This document shows positions 8,883-22,636 of a DNA stretch of 64,000 bases, one piece after another. A model generated the notes under the pieces. It had not been told where the DNA came from and made no database searches. It worked only from the letters and a program-made list of their open reading frames with translations. Source of the DNA: Osedax frankpressi (taxonomy: Eukaryota; Annelida; Polychaeta; Sabellida; Siboglinidae); the NCBI GenBank assembly GCA_964035775.1, contig OZ038313.1, positions 31,465,287-31,529,286 of the forward strand, written 5' to 3'. The translations under genes were made by a program, and so were the position numbers. Each line of letters starts with the position of its first letter. Within the stretch, counting starts at the first letter, position 1.

Positions 8883-9343
8883 AGATTTATACTCTATAAT
8901 TTCAAAAAAGAATAAAATGGGATAAAAGATAATATACCTCGACAATAAATCTCAGAACACAAGAATATTGATCTTTGCACATATATATAATTAATAATTG
9001 AATATTATATTGTCAACAAATATGAGACATGTTAGAAAATTAAATCTAGATTGTGTAGAATCATTGAATTTATAATTATTTGTCTATACATTATCTATTA
9101 TTTCTAAAAAAGGATTTAAAATATATAAAGAATTTTTCAATATACAATAATAGGTTTTAATGATACATAATATAAACATTACATATACAACACATCTATT
9201 TTTTAATCATAATTGATATTGTAAGTATATTTATACTATTTAAGATATATCATTTAACATACAAATTTAAAGTAATACTCATATAATCTAGATGAATTAA
9301 TTTGATATATTACAAGATGTAAATATACTTGATAAAAGTGGGT

Positions 9344-9359
9344 AGCCCTGAAGAGGGCT
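9344..9359 (-). terminator. H2B stem-loop, unit 4 (variant loop)
   Basis: Loop CTTC, stem intact, as in unit 2. Confidence 0.94.
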
Positions 9360-9383
9360 GATTGGTTATAGTGTATTAGAAAT

Positions 9384-9758
9384 CTATTTGGAACTAGTAT
9401 ATTTGGTAACTGCTTTAGTACCTTCGCTTACGGCATGCTTGGCTAATTCACCGGGAAGTAAAAGACGGACAGCAGTTTGAATTTCGCGGCTAGAGATGGT
9501 TGAACGTTTGTTGTAGTGAGCTAAACGAGAAGCTTCGTTAGCGATACGTTCGAACAGGTCATTAACGAAGGAGTTCATGATACTCATAGCTTTGCTGGAA
9601 ACACCGGTATCGGGATGTACTTGTTTCAATACTTTGTAGATGTAGATAGCATAAGATTCCTTCCTTTTCTTATGACGTTTCTTTCCATCTGTGCGTGTAG
9701 TCTTGGTAGTCTTCTGGACGGCCTTCTTAGAACCTTTAGACGCTACTTTGGGAGGCAT
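9384..9758 (-). CDS. H2B: Histone H2B, copy 4
   Basis: Consensus coding sequence and full-length protein; carries the CTTC loop variant downstream. Confidence 0.98.
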   Translation of the reverse strand: MPPKVASKGSKKAVQKTTKTTRTDGKKRHKKRKESYAIYIYKVLKQVHPDTGVSSKAMSIMNSFVNDLFERIANEASRLAHYNKRSTISSREIQTAVRLLLPGELAKHAVSEGTKAVTKYTSSK

Positions 9759-9776
9759 ATTGAGTGTAGGATCGAT

Positions 9777-9859
9777 AATGATACAAATGTATTAAAAATT
9801 TTATTTATAAACAAATAGATATATATATTGACCAATGAAAAGCCAATCATTTATCCAAT
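9777..9859 (-). promoter_or_regulatory. H2B core promoter, unit 4
   Basis: TATA box at 9804-9811; CCAAT cluster unchanged. Confidence 0.7.
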
Positions 9860-10567
9860 AGGAATTACATATATTATTAACCATACAAATAATTAAATTA
9901 CTTTGATTGGTTACCTTCAATTAACATTTAAATGTCGATCCAATATGTATCTTATATATACGAGTATATATCATATTATATATCACGAGTATCTTATACA
10001 TTTCGCTGAAAGTTAAATAGAATAATAAAATCGAATTAGTATGCAAATAATAACAAACGAAACGATTAACTGTCATATATAGATATATATCTATGTAAAA
10101 GTTGATACCAGATTTATTATTGCACGTATACATATATGTTTACACTACTCTTCACCTACCTATGCATTCACTCTAAACATATAATATTAAGTAACGTTTT
10201 TAAATGGTTAACGGTTAATGTGATAATTATTAAAAATAAAACATATACTAATTAAATAATAATAATCTAAACGTGGTACGATATATATATGTTTGAAATA
10301 TATATTTCTATCGTATATAACAATACATATACGCACTGATTCATTAATATAATACATTATTATCATATAGTAAATTATTGCATAACTACTAATAAGTTTA
10401 ATGTATGAATCTATTTTAATAATTTAGGAAATTGGTAGCCAATGTAAATTGTACGTGAATTATATTTAAGTACGATCAATTTAATATTTTACTTAAATAA
10501 TAGATAAAATAATTGTATAATAATATCTCTAATTTAAAGTATATTATGATAAACAGTTAAACTTGGT

Positions 10568-10741
10568 AGCTCTAAAAAGGGCTGATTATAAATAATTGAA
10601 ATGAGAGCATCGATGCGTCAAAGACGAATCCTTCCCGGATTCGGTAGTTTATGAATTGTAGAACTGTATAATTCATAAACTAAATACGTAAAGGGTTCGC
10701 CCTTCATGCATCGATGCGTATAAAACATCCTTAGCAGTAAC
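10568..10741 (-). pseudogene. Histone H4 relic B, unit 4
   Basis: Consensus form with foldback; stem-loop remnant at 10568-10583. Confidence 0.88.
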
Positions 10742-11614
10742 TATATTCATGTATGAATCTATTTTAATAATTTAGGAAATTGGTAGCCAATATAAATTGT
10801 ACGTGAATTATATTTAAGTACGATCAATTTAATATTTTACTTACATAATAGATAAAATATATATATGAAATTATTCGAGTATTTCTAAAATATAATTTTC
10901 TGCGATATTATAAAATACTCAAAACGATTTAATATTACATATTAAAACTTATTATGAGCGTAACTAAATATATCCGAATCGTTTTTAGGAATATATACGG
11001 AAAATTAGAAGAGTAATTGCGGAATTCGACAAATAACGAAATAAATCGATTTTAATAAACCGTTAAATTAAATTTTCAAATAATTTTTATTTTAAAACGG
11101 TTTTATCGAACAAAATACGACGATTTAGAAGATACGGTTTCTTTAAAAGTATTTGATAAATTAGTAGTGTATTTAGCAGTACTTATTTATAATAAACGAT
11201 CGCTTGGAAATAAAGAAGTTGTAAAATATTATTGAATTTAACCGGCACTCGTCAAATAACAAATTCCCAACGATTTCTTATTAGTTAATACAATAGTAGA
11301 TTTTTAAATTGTTATATATAAATATTAAACTATATACCCTTCATTTATGTATATTTTTCTATTTTAATAATATCTACAATCTCGGAGCATGTAGAATATA
11401 TTAACTACACTAGCTTGCAATATTATGATATAAAACCTAGAATGTAGAATATATGAACTGTTATAGACTGTACTTCTAAATTTTATTTATTCAATAACTT
11501 TTGCTTGTTATATATAATATATTTAATTCGAATATACATATATATTTATAAGTCGATTAAATTACATACTACAAATTTAAATAAAGTATATGGTGATAAA
11601 CAGTTAGATTTGGT

Positions 11615-11769
11615 AGCCCTAAAAAGGGCTGGTTTGTTAAAAATATATATAATGAGAGCCGATATAATTCATTAACCACCGAATCCGTAAAGGGTTCGTC
11701 CTTGTCGTTCGTCAATGCGTATACAACATCCGTAGCAGTAACTGTCTTACTCTTGGCGTGTTCGGTGTA
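11615..11769 (-). pseudogene. Histone H4 relic A, unit 5
   Basis: Consensus relic with perfect stem-loop at 11615-11630. Confidence 0.92.
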
Positions 11770-12230
11770 AGATTTATACTCTATAATTTCAAAAAAGAAT
11801 AAAATGGGATAAAAGATAATATACCTCGACAATAAATCTCAGAACACAAGAATATTGATCTTTGCACATATATATAATTAATAATTGAATATTATATTGT
11901 CAACAAATATGAGACATGTTAGAAAATTAAATCTAGATTGTGTAGAATCATTGAATTTATAATTATTTGTCTATACATTATCTATTATTTCTAAAAAAGG
12001 ATTTAAAATATATAAAGAATTTTTCAATATACAATAATAGGTTTTAATGATACATAATATAAACATTACATATACAACACATCTATTTTTTAATCATAAT
12101 TGATATTGTAAGTATATTTATACTATTTAAGATATATCATTTAACATACAAATTTAAAGTAATACTCATATAATCTAGATGAATTAATTTGATATATTAC
12201 AAGATGTAAATATACTTGATAAAAGTGGGT

Positions 12231-12246
12231 AGCCCTGAAAAGGGCT
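12231..12246 (-). terminator. H2B stem-loop, unit 5
   Basis: Perfect stem, TTTC loop. Confidence 0.96.
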
Positions 12247-12270
12247 GATTGGTTATAGTGTATTAGAAAT

Positions 12271-12645
12271 CTATTTGGAACTAGTATATTTGGTAACTGC
12301 TTTAGTACCTTCGCTTACGGCATGCTTGGCTAATTCACCGGGAAGTAAAAGACGGACAGCAGTTTGAATTTCGCGGCTAGAGATGGTTGAACGTTTGTTG
12401 TAGTGAGCTAAACGAGAAGCTTCGTTAGCGATACGTTCGAACAGGTCATTAACGAAGGAGTTCATGATACTCATAGCTTTGCTGGAAACACCGGTATCGG
12501 GATGTACTTGTTTCAATACTTTGTAGATGTAGATAGCATAAGATTCCTTCCTTTTCTTATGACGTTTCTTTCCATCTGTGCGTGTAGTCTTGGTAGTCTT
12601 CTGGACGGCCTTCTTAGAACCTTTAGACGCTACTTTGGGAGGCAT
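12271..12645 (-). CDS. H2B: Histone H2B, copy 5
   Basis: Consensus, full length. The extra 348 bp of this unit begins 643 bp upstream of the start codon and leaves the promoter untouched. Confidence 0.98.
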   Translation of the reverse strand: MPPKVASKGSKKAVQKTTKTTRTDGKKRHKKRKESYAIYIYKVLKQVHPDTGVSSKAMSIMNSFVNDLFERIANEASRLAHYNKRSTISSREIQTAVRLLLPGELAKHAVSEGTKAVTKYTSSK

Positions 12646-12663
12646 ATTGAGTGTAGGATCGAT

Positions 12664-12746
12664 AATGATACAAATGTATTAAAAATTTTATTTATAAACA
12701 AATAGATATATATATTGACCAATGAAAAGCCAATCATTTATCCAAT
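12664..12746 (-). promoter_or_regulatory. H2B core promoter, unit 5
   Basis: TATA box at 12691-12698; CCAAT cluster unchanged. Confidence 0.7.
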
Positions 12747-13454
12747 AGGAATTACATATATTATTAACCATACAAATAATTAAATTACTTTGATTGGTTA
12801 CCTTCAATTAACATTTAAATGTCGATCCAATATGTATCTTATATATACGAGTATATATCATATTATATATCACGAGTATCTTATACATTTCGCTGAAAGT
12901 TAAATAGAATAATAAAATCGAATTAGTATGCAAATAATAACAAACGAAACGATTAACTGTCATATATAGATATATATCTATGTAAAAGTTGATACCAGAT
13001 TTATTATTGCACGTATACATATATGTTTACACTACTCTTCACCTACCTATGCATTCACTCTAAACATATAATATTAAGTAACGTTTTTAAATGGTTAACG
13101 GTTAATGTGATAATTATTAAAAATAAAACATATACTAATTAAATAATAATAATCTAAACGTGGTACGATATATATATGTTTGAAATATATATTTCTATCG
13201 TATATAACAATACATATACGCACTGATTCATTAATATAATACATTATTATCATATAGTAAATTATTGCATAACTACTAATAAGTTTAATGTATGAATCTA
13301 TTTTAATAATTTAGGAAATTGGTAGCCAATGTAAATTGTACGTGAATTATATTTAAGTACGATCAATTTAATATTTTACTTAAATAATAGATAAAATAAT
13401 TGTATAATAATATCTCTAATTTAAAGTATATTATGATAAACAGTTAAACTTGGT

Positions 13455-13628
13455 AGCTCTAAAAAGGGCTGATTATAAATAATTGAAATGAGAGCATCGA
13501 TGCGTCAAAGACGAATCCTTCCCGGATTCGGTAGTTTATGAATTGTAGAACTGTATAATTCATAAACTAAATACGTAAAGGGTTCGCCCTTCATGCATCG
13601 ATGCGTATAAAACATCCTTAGCAGTAAC
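13455..13628 (-). pseudogene. Histone H4 relic B, unit 5, first copy
   Basis: Same as the consensus form; foldback and mismatched stem-loop (13455-13470) present. Confidence 0.88.
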
Positions 13629-13802
13629 TATATTCATGTATGAATCTATTTTAATAATTTAGGAAATTGGTAGCCAATATAAATTGTACGTGAATTATAT
13701 TTAAGTACGATCAATTTAATATTTTACTTAAATAATAGATAAAATAATTGTATAATAATATCTCTAATTTAAAGTATATTATGATAAACAGTTAAACTTG
13801 GT

Positions 13803-13976
13803 AGCTCTAAAAAGGGCTGATTATAAATAATTGAAATGAGAGCATCGATGCGTCAAAGACGAATCCTTCCCGGATTCGGTAGTTTATGAATTGTAGAACT
13901 GTATAATTCATAAACTAAATACGTAAAGGGTTCGCCCTTCATGCATCGATGCGTATAAAACATCCTTAGCAGTAAC
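13803..13976 (-). pseudogene. Histone H4 relic B, unit 5, second copy
   Basis: Extra copy, 348 bp from the first; I saw no differences between the two, which points to a recent event or to homogenisation. Confidence 0.88.
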
Positions 13977-14849
13977 TATATTCATGTATGAATCTATTTT
14001 AATAATTTAGGAAATTGGTAGCCAATATAAATTGTACGTGAATTATATTTAAGTACGATCAATTTAATATTTTACTTACATAATAGATAAAATATATATA
14101 TGAAATTATTCGAGTATTTCTAAAATATAATTTTCTGCGATATTATAAAATACTCAAAACGATTTAATATTACATATTAAAACTTATTATGAGCGTAACT
14201 AAATATATCCGAATCGTTTTTAGGAATATATACGGAAAATTAGAAGAGTAATTGCGGAATTCGACAAATAACGAAATAAATCGATTTTAATAAACCGTTA
14301 AATTAAATTTTCAAATAATTTTTATTTTAAAACGGTTTTATCGAACAAAATACGACGATTTAGAAGATACGGTTTCTTTAAAAGTATTTGATAAATTAGT
14401 AGTGTATTTAGCAGTACTTATTTATAATAAACGATCGCTTGGAAATAAAGAAGTTGTAAAATATTATTGAATTTAACCGGCACTCGTCAAATAACAAATT
14501 CCCAACGATTTCTTATTAGTTAATACAATAGTAGATTTTTAAATTGTTATATATAAATATTAAACTATATACCCTTCATTTATGTATATTTTTCTATTTT
14601 AATAATATCTACAATCTCGGAGCATGTAGAATATATTAACTACACTAGCTTGCAATATTATGATATAAAACCTAGAATGTAGAATATATGAACTGTTATA
14701 GACTGTACTTCTAAATTTTATTTATTCAATAACTTTTGCTTGTTATATATAATATATTTAATTCGAATATACATATATATTTATAAGTCGATTAAATTAC
14801 ATACTACAAATTTAAATAAAGTATATGGTGATAAACAGTTAGATTTGGT

Positions 14850-15004
14850 AGCCCTAAAAAGGGCTGGTTTGTTAAAAATATATATAATGAGAGCCGATAT
14901 AATTCATTAACCACCGAATCCGTAAAGGGTTCGTCCTTGTCGTTCGTCAATGCGTATACAACATCCGTAGCAGTAACTGTCTTACTCTTGGCGTGTTCGG
15001 TGTA
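14850..15004 (-). pseudogene. Histone H4 relic A, unit 6
   Basis: Consensus relic with perfect stem-loop at 14850-14865. Confidence 0.92.
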
Positions 15005-15465
15005 AGATTTATACTCTATAATTTCAAAAAAGAATAAAATGGGATAAAAGATAATATACCTCGACAATAAATCTCAGAACACAAGAATATTGATCTTTGC
15101 ACATATATATAATTAATAATTGAATATTATATTGTCAACAAATATGAGACATGTTAGAAAATTAAATCTAGATTGTGTAGAATCATTGAATTTATAATTA
15201 TTTGTCTATACATTATCTATTATTTCTAAAAAAGGATTTAAAATATATAAAGAATTTTTCAATATACAATAATAGGTTTTAATGATACATAATATAAACA
15301 TTACATATACAACACATCTATTTTTTAATCATAATTGATATTGTAAGTATATTTATACTATTTAAGATATATCATTTAACATACAAATTTAAAGTAATAC
15401 TCATATAATCTAGATGAATTAATTTGATATATTACAAGATGTAAATATACTTGATAAAAGTGGGT

Positions 15466-15481
15466 AGCCCTGAAAAGGGCT
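15466..15481 (-). terminator. H2B stem-loop, unit 6
   Basis: Perfect stem, TTTC loop. Confidence 0.96.
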
Positions 15482-15505
15482 GATTGGTTATAGTGTATTA
15501 GAAAT

Positions 15506-15880
15506 CTATTTGGAACTAGTATATTTGGTAACTGCTTTAGTACCTTCGCTTACGGCATGCTTGGCTAATTCACCGGGAAGTAAAAGACGGACAGCAGTTT
15601 GAATTTCGCGGCTAGAGATGGTTGAACGTTTGTTGTAGTGAGCTAAACGAGAAGCTTCGTTAGCGATACGTTCGAACAGGTCATTAACGAAGGAGTTCAT
15701 GATACTCATAGCTTTGCTGGAAACACCGGTATCGGGATGTACTTGTTTCAATACTTTGTAGATGTAGATAGCATAAGATTCCTTCCTTTTCTTATGACGT
15801 TTCTTTCCATCTGTGCGTGTAGTCTTGGTAGTCTTCTGGACGGCCTTCTTAGAACCTTTAGACGCTACTTTGGGAGGCAT
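15506..15880 (-). CDS. H2B: Histone H2B, copy 6
   Basis: Consensus coding sequence, full length, in a fully consensus unit. Confidence 0.98.
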   Translation of the reverse strand: MPPKVASKGSKKAVQKTTKTTRTDGKKRHKKRKESYAIYIYKVLKQVHPDTGVSSKAMSIMNSFVNDLFERIANEASRLAHYNKRSTISSREIQTAVRLLLPGELAKHAVSEGTKAVTKYTSSK

Positions 15881-15898
15881 ATTGAGTGTAGGATCGAT

Positions 15899-15981
15899 AA
15901 TGATACAAATGTATTAAAAATTTTATTTATAAACAAATAGATATATATATTGACCAATGAAAAGCCAATCATTTATCCAAT
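15899..15981 (-). promoter_or_regulatory. H2B core promoter, unit 6
   Basis: TATA box at 15926-15933; CCAAT cluster unchanged. Confidence 0.7.
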
Positions 15982-16689
15982 AGGAATTACATATATTATT
16001 AACCATACAAATAATTAAATTACTTTGATTGGTTACCTTCAATTAACATTTAAATGTCGATCCAATATGTATCTTATATATACGAGTATATATCATATTA
16101 TATATCACGAGTATCTTATACATTTCGCTGAAAGTTAAATAGAATAATAAAATCGAATTAGTATGCAAATAATAACAAACGAAACGATTAACTGTCATAT
16201 ATAGATATATATCTATGTAAAAGTTGATACCAGATTTATTATTGCACGTATACATATATGTTTACACTACTCTTCACCTACCTATGCATTCACTCTAAAC
16301 ATATAATATTAAGTAACGTTTTTAAATGGTTAACGGTTAATGTGATAATTATTAAAAATAAAACATATACTAATTAAATAATAATAATCTAAACGTGGTA
16401 CGATATATATATGTTTGAAATATATATTTCTATCGTATATAACAATACATATACGCACTGATTCATTAATATAATACATTATTATCATATAGTAAATTAT
16501 TGCATAACTACTAATAAGTTTAATGTATGAATCTATTTTAATAATTTAGGAAATTGGTAGCCAATGTAAATTGTACGTGAATTATATTTAAGTACGATCA
16601 ATTTAATATTTTACTTAAATAATAGATAAAATAATTGTATAATAATATCTCTAATTTAAAGTATATTATGATAAACAGTTAAACTTGGT

Positions 16690-16863
16690 AGCTCTAAAAA
16701 GGGCTGATTATAAATAATTGAAATGAGAGCATCGATGCGTCAAAGACGAATCCTTCCCGGATTCGGTAGTTTATGAATTGTAGAACTGTATAATTCATAA
16801 ACTAAATACGTAAAGGGTTCGCCCTTCATGCATCGATGCGTATAAAACATCCTTAGCAGTAAC
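16690..16863 (-). pseudogene. Histone H4 relic B, unit 6
   Basis: Consensus form with foldback; stem-loop remnant at 16690-16705. Confidence 0.88.
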
Positions 16864-17736
16864 TATATTCATGTATGAATCTATTTTAATAATTTAGGAA
16901 ATTGGTAGCCAATATAAATTGTACGTGAATTATATTTAAGTACGATCAATTTAATATTTTACTTACATAATAGATAAAATATATATATGAAATTATTCGA
17001 GTATTTCTAAAATATAATTTTCTGCGATATTATAAAATACTCAAAACGATTTAATATTACATATTAAAACTTATTATGAGCGTAACTAAATATATCCGAA
17101 TCGTTTTTAGGAATATATACGGAAAATTAGAAGAGTAATTGCGGAATTCGACAAATAACGAAATAAATCGATTTTAATAAACCGTTAAATTAAATTTTCA
17201 AATAATTTTTATTTTAAAACGGTTTTATCGAACAAAATACGACGATTTAGAAGATACGGTTTCTTTAAAAGTATTTGATAAATTAGTAGTGTATTTAGCA
17301 GTACTTATTTATAATAAACGATCGCTTGGAAATAAAGAAGTTGTAAAATATTATTGAATTTAACCGGCACTCGTCAAATAACAAATTCCCAACGATTTCT
17401 TATTAGTTAATACAATAGTAGATTTTTAAATTGTTATATATAAATATTAAACTATATACCCTTCATTTATGTATATTTTTCTATTTTAATAATATCTACA
17501 ATCTCGGAGCATGTAGAATATATTAACTACACTAGCTTGCAATATTATGATATAAAACCTAGAATGTAGAATATATGAACTGTTATAGACTGTACTTCTA
17601 AATTTTATTTATTCAATAACTTTTGCTTGTTATATATAATATATTTAATTCGAATATACATATATATTTATAAGTCGATTAAATTACATACTACAAATTT
17701 AAATAAAGTATATGGTGATAAACAGTTAGATTTGGT

Positions 17737-17891
17737 AGCCCTAAAAAGGGCTGGTTTGTTAAAAATATATATAATGAGAGCCGATATAATTCATTAACCA
17801 CCGAATCCGTAAAGGGTTCGTCCTTGTCGTTCGTCAATGCGTATACAACATCCGTAGCAGTAACTGTCTTACTCTTGGCGTGTTCGGTGTA
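17737..17891 (-). pseudogene. Histone H4 relic A, unit 7
   Basis: Consensus relic with perfect stem-loop at 17737-17752. Confidence 0.92.
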
Positions 17892-18352
17892 AGATTTATA
17901 CTCTATAATTTCAAAAAAGAATAAAATGGGATAAAAGATAATATACCTCGACAATAAATCTCAGAACACAAGAATATTGATCTTTGCACATATATATAAT
18001 TAATAATTGAATATTATATTGTCAACAAATATGAGACATGTTAGAAAATTAAATCTAGATTGTGTAGAATCATTGAATTTATAATTATTTGTCTATACAT
18101 TATCTATTATTTCTAAAAAAGGATTTAAAATATATAAAGAATTTTTCAATATACAATAATAGGTTTTAATGATACATAATATAAACATTACATATACAAC
18201 ACATCTATTTTTTAATCATAATTGATATTGTAAGTATATTTATACTATTTAAGATATATCATTTAACATACAAATTTAAAGTAATACTCATATAATCTAG
18301 ATGAATTAATTTGATATATTACAAGATGTAAATATACTTGATAAAAGTGGGT

Positions 18353-18368
18353 AGCCCTGAAGAGGGCT
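18353..18368 (-). terminator. H2B stem-loop, unit 7 (variant loop)
   Basis: Loop CTTC, stem intact. Confidence 0.94.
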
Positions 18369-18392
18369 GATTGGTTATAGTGTATTAGAAAT

Positions 18393-18767
18393 CTATTTGG
18401 AACTAGTATATTTGGTAACTGCTTTAGTACCTTCGCTTACGGCATGCTTGGCTAATTCACCGGGAAGTAAAAGACGGACAGCAGTTTGAATTTCGCGGCT
18501 AGAGATGGTTGAACGTTTGTTGTAGTGAGCTAAACGAGAAGCTTCGTTAGCGATACGTTCGAACAGGTCATTAACGAAGGAGTTCATGATACTCATAGCT
18601 TTGCTGGAAACACCGGTATCGGGATGTACTTGTTTCAATACTTTGTAGATGTAGATAGCATAAGATTCCTTCCTTTTCTTATGACGTTTCTTTCCATCTG
18701 TGCGTGTAGTCTTGGTAGTCTTCTGGACGGCCTTCTTAGAACCTTTAGACGCTACTTTGGGAGGCAT
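18393..18767 (-). CDS. H2B: Histone H2B, copy 7
   Basis: Consensus coding sequence. Combines the CTTC loop downstream with the one-base-shorter relic B upstream, a combination seen in no other unit. Confidence 0.98.
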   Translation of the reverse strand: MPPKVASKGSKKAVQKTTKTTRTDGKKRHKKRKESYAIYIYKVLKQVHPDTGVSSKAMSIMNSFVNDLFERIANEASRLAHYNKRSTISSREIQTAVRLLLPGELAKHAVSEGTKAVTKYTSSK

Positions 18768-18785
18768 ATTGAGTGTAGGATCGAT

Positions 18786-18868
18786 AATGATACAAATGTA
18801 TTAAAAATTTTATTTATAAACAAATAGATATATATATTGACCAATGAAAAGCCAATCATTTATCCAAT
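18786..18868 (-). promoter_or_regulatory. H2B core promoter, unit 7
   Basis: TATA box at 18813-18820; CCAAT cluster unchanged. Confidence 0.7.
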
Positions 18869-19576
18869 AGGAATTACATATATTATTAACCATACAAATA
18901 ATTAAATTACTTTGATTGGTTACCTTCAATTAACATTTAAATGTCGATCCAATATGTATCTTATATATACGAGTATATATCATATTATATATCACGAGTA
19001 TCTTATACATTTCGCTGAAAGTTAAATAGAATAATAAAATCGAATTAGTATGCAAATAATAACAAACGAAACGATTAACTGTCATATATAGATATATATC
19101 TATGTAAAAGTTGATACCAGATTTATTATTGCACGTATACATATATGTTTACACTACTCTTCACCTACCTATGCATTCACTCTAAACATATAATATTAAG
19201 TAACGTTTTTAAATGGTTAACGGTTAATGTGATAATTATTAAAAATAAAACATATACTAATTAAATAATAATAATCTAAACGTGGTACGATATATATATG
19301 TTTGAAATATATATTTCTATCGTATATAACAATACATATACGCACTGATTCATTAATATAATACATTATTATCATATAGTAAATTATTGCATAACTACTA
19401 ATAAGTTTAATGTATGAATCTATTTTAATAATTTAGGAAATTGGTAGCCAATGTAAATTGTACGTGAATTATATTTAAGTACGATCAATTTAATATTTTA
19501 CTTAAATAATAGATAAAATAATTGTATAATAATATCTCTAATTTAAAGTATATTATGATAAACAGTTAAACTTGGT

Positions 19577-19749
19577 AGCTCTAAAAAGGGCTGATTATAA
19601 ATAATTGAAATGAGAGCATCGATGCGTCAAAGACGAATCCTTCCCGGATTCGGTAGTTTATGAATTGTAGAACTGTATAATTCATAAACTAAATACGTAA
19701 AGGGTTCGCCCTTCATGCATCGATGCGTATAAACATCCTTAGCAGTAAC
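19577..19749 (-). pseudogene. Histone H4 relic B, unit 7
   Basis: One base shorter in an A run (AAAA to AAA on the plus strand), which adds a frameshift between the H4 Val86 and Tyr88 codons. Foldback otherwise unchanged. Confidence 0.87.
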
Positions 19750-20622
19750 TATATTCATGTATGAATCTATTTTAATAATTTAGGAAATTGGTAGCCAATA
19801 TAAATTGTACGTGAATTATATTTAAGTACGATCAATTTAATATTTTACTTACATAATAGATAAAATATATATATGAAATTATTCGAGTATTTCTAAAATA
19901 TAATTTTCTGCGATATTATAAAATACTCAAAACGATTTAATATTACATATTAAAACTTATTATGAGCGTAACTAAATATATCCGAATCGTTTTTAGGAAT
20001 ATATACGGAAAATTAGAAGAGTAATTGCGGAATTCGACAAATAACGAAATAAATCGATTTTAATAAACCGTTAAATTAAATTTTCAAATAATTTTTATTT
20101 TAAAACGGTTTTATCGAACAAAATACGACGATTTAGAAGATACGGTTTCTTTAAAAGTATTTGATAAATTAGTAGTGTATTTAGCAGTACTTATTTATAA
20201 TAAACGATCGCTTGGAAATAAAGAAGTTGTAAAATATTATTGAATTTAACCGGCACTCGTCAAATAACAAATTCCCAACGATTTCTTATTAGTTAATACA
20301 ATAGTAGATTTTTAAATTGTTATATATAAATATTAAACTATATACCCTTCATTTATGTATATTTTTCTATTTTAATAATATCTACAATCTCGGAGCATGT
20401 AGAATATATGAACTACACTAGCTTGCAATATTATGATATAAAACCTAGAATGTAGAATATATGAACTGTTATAGACTGTACTTCTAAATTTTATTTATTC
20501 AATAACTTTTGCTTGTTATATATAATATATTTAATTCGAATATACATATATATTTATAAGTCGATTAAATTACATACTACAAATTTAAATAAAGTATATG
20601 GTGATAAACAGTTAGATTTGGT

Positions 20623-20777
20623 AGCCCTAAAAAGGGCTGGTTTGTTAAAAATATATATAATGAGAGCCGATATAATTCATTAACCACCGAATCCGTAAAG
20701 GGTTCGTCCTTGTCGTTCGTCAATGCGTATACAACATCCGTAGCAGTAACTGTCTTACTCTTGGCGTGTTCGGTGTA
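20623..20777 (-). pseudogene. Histone H4 relic A, unit 8
   Basis: Consensus relic with perfect stem-loop at 20623-20638. Confidence 0.92.
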
Positions 20778-21238
20778 AGATTTATACTCTATAATTTCAA
20801 AAAAGAATAAAATGGGATAAAAGATAATATACCTCGACAATAAATCTCAGAACACAAGAATATTGATCTTTGCACATATATATAATTAATAATTGAATAT
20901 TATATTGTCAACAAATATGAGACATGTTAGAAAATTAAATCTAGATTGTGTAGAATCATTGAATTTATAATTATTTGTCTATACATTATCTATTATTTCT
21001 AAAAAAGGATTTAAAATATATAAAGAATTTTTCAATATACAATAATAGGTTTTAATGATACATAATATAAACATTACATATACAACACATCTATTTTTTA
21101 ATCATAATTGATATTGTAAGTATATTTATACTATTTAAGATATATCATTTAACATACAAATTTAAAGTAATACTCATATAATCTAGATGAATTAATTTGA
21201 TATATTACAAGATGTAAATATACTTGATAAAAGTGGGT

Positions 21239-21254
21239 AGCCCTGAAAAGGGCT
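21239..21254 (-). terminator. H2B stem-loop, unit 8
   Basis: Perfect stem, TTTC loop. Confidence 0.96.
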
Positions 21255-21278
21255 GATTGGTTATAGTGTATTAGAAAT

Positions 21279-21653
21279 CTATTTGGAACTAGTATATTTG
21301 GTAACTGCTTTAGTACCTTCGCTTACGGCATGCTTGGCTAATTCACCGGGAAGTAAAAGACGGACAGCAGTTTGAATTTCGCGGCTAGAGATGGTTGAAC
21401 GTTTGTTGTAGTGAGCTAAACGAGAAGCTTCGTTAGCGATACGTTCGAACAGGTCATTAACGAAGGAGTTCATGATACTCATAGCTTTGCTGGAAACACC
21501 GGTATCGGGATGTACTTGTTTCAATACTTTGTAGATGTAGATAGCATAAGATTCCTTCCTTTTCTTATGACGTTTCTTTCCATCTGTGCGTGTAGTCTTG
21601 GTAGTCTTCTGGACGGCCTTCTTAGAACCTTTAGACGCTACTTTGGGAGGCAT
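21279..21653 (-). CDS. H2B: Histone H2B, copy 8
   Basis: Consensus coding sequence, full length. Confidence 0.98.
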   Translation of the reverse strand: MPPKVASKGSKKAVQKTTKTTRTDGKKRHKKRKESYAIYIYKVLKQVHPDTGVSSKAMSIMNSFVNDLFERIANEASRLAHYNKRSTISSREIQTAVRLLLPGELAKHAVSEGTKAVTKYTSSK

Positions 21654-21671
21654 ATTGAGTGTAGGATCGAT

Positions 21672-21754
21672 AATGATACAAATGTATTAAAAATTTTATT
21701 TATAAACAAATAGATATATATATTGACCAATGAAAAGCCAATCATTTATCCAAT
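21672..21754 (-). promoter_or_regulatory. H2B core promoter, unit 8
   Basis: TATA box at 21699-21706; CCAAT cluster unchanged. Confidence 0.7.
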
Positions 21755-22462
21755 AGGAATTACATATATTATTAACCATACAAATAATTAAATTACTTTG
21801 ATTGGTTACCTTCAATTAACATTTAAATGTCGATCCAATATGTATCTTATATATACGAGTATATATCATATTATATATCACGAGTATCTTATACATTTCG
21901 CTGAAAGTTAAATAGAATAATAAAATCGAATTAGTATGCAAATAATAACAAACGAAACGATTAACTGTCATATATAGATATATATCTATGTAAAAGTTGA
22001 TACCAGATTTATTATTGCACGTATACATATATGTTTACACTACTCTTCACCTACCTATGCATTCACTCTAAACATATAATATTAAGTAACGTTTTTAAAT
22101 GGTTAACGGTTAATGTGATAATTATTAAAAATAAAACATATACTAATTAAATAATAATAATCTAAACGTGGTACGATATATATATGTTTGAAATATATAT
22201 TTCTATCGTATATAACAATACATATACGCACTGATTCATTAATATAATACATTATTATCATATAGTAAATTATTGCATAACTACTAATAAGTTTAATGTA
22301 TGAATCTATTTTAATAATTTAGGAAATTGGTAGCCAATGTAAATTGTACGTGAATTATATTTAAGTACGATCAATTTAATATTTTACTTAAATAATAGAT
22401 AAAATAATTGTATAATAATATCTCTAATTTAAAGTATATTATGATAAACAGTTAAACTTGGT

Positions 22463-22636
22463 AGCTCTAAAAAGGGCTGATTATAAATAATTGAAATGAG
22501 AGCATCGATGCGTCAAAGACGAATCCTTCCCGGATTCGGTAGTTTATGAATTGTAGAACTGTATAATTCATAAACTAAATACGTAAAGGGTTCGCCCTTC
22601 ATGCATCGATGCGTATAAAACATCCTTAGCAGTAAC
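22463..22636 (-). pseudogene. Histone H4 relic B, unit 8
   Basis: Full-length consensus form (AAAA run), unlike the preceding unit. Confidence 0.88.

Larger units (their letters stand above)
8664..11550. repeat. Unit 4
   Basis: 2887 bp. Matches unit 2 at both markers that separate units 2 and 3 (variant stem-loop and A near 11044). Confidence 0.97.
13288..14094. repeat. Duplicated 348 bp module, unit 5
   Basis: Copies of the 111 bp repeat start at 13288, 13636 and 13984. The middle one is a chimera: it has the right-copy A at its first marker and the left-copy A at its second. That is the product expected from exchange between left and right repeats within the 51 bp between the markers. Confidence 0.93.
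11551..14785. repeat. Unit 5 (long, 3235 bp)
   Basis: 348 bp longer than normal because the relic B module is present twice in tandem (13288-13635 and 13636-13983). Confidence 0.97.
14786..17672. repeat. Unit 6
   Basis: 2887 bp, consensus at all markers I followed. Confidence 0.97.
17673..20558. repeat. Unit 7
   Basis: 2886 bp: one A lost in relic B near 19732, as in units 10-12. Private T-to-G near 20410. Variant H2B stem-loop. Confidence 0.97.
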
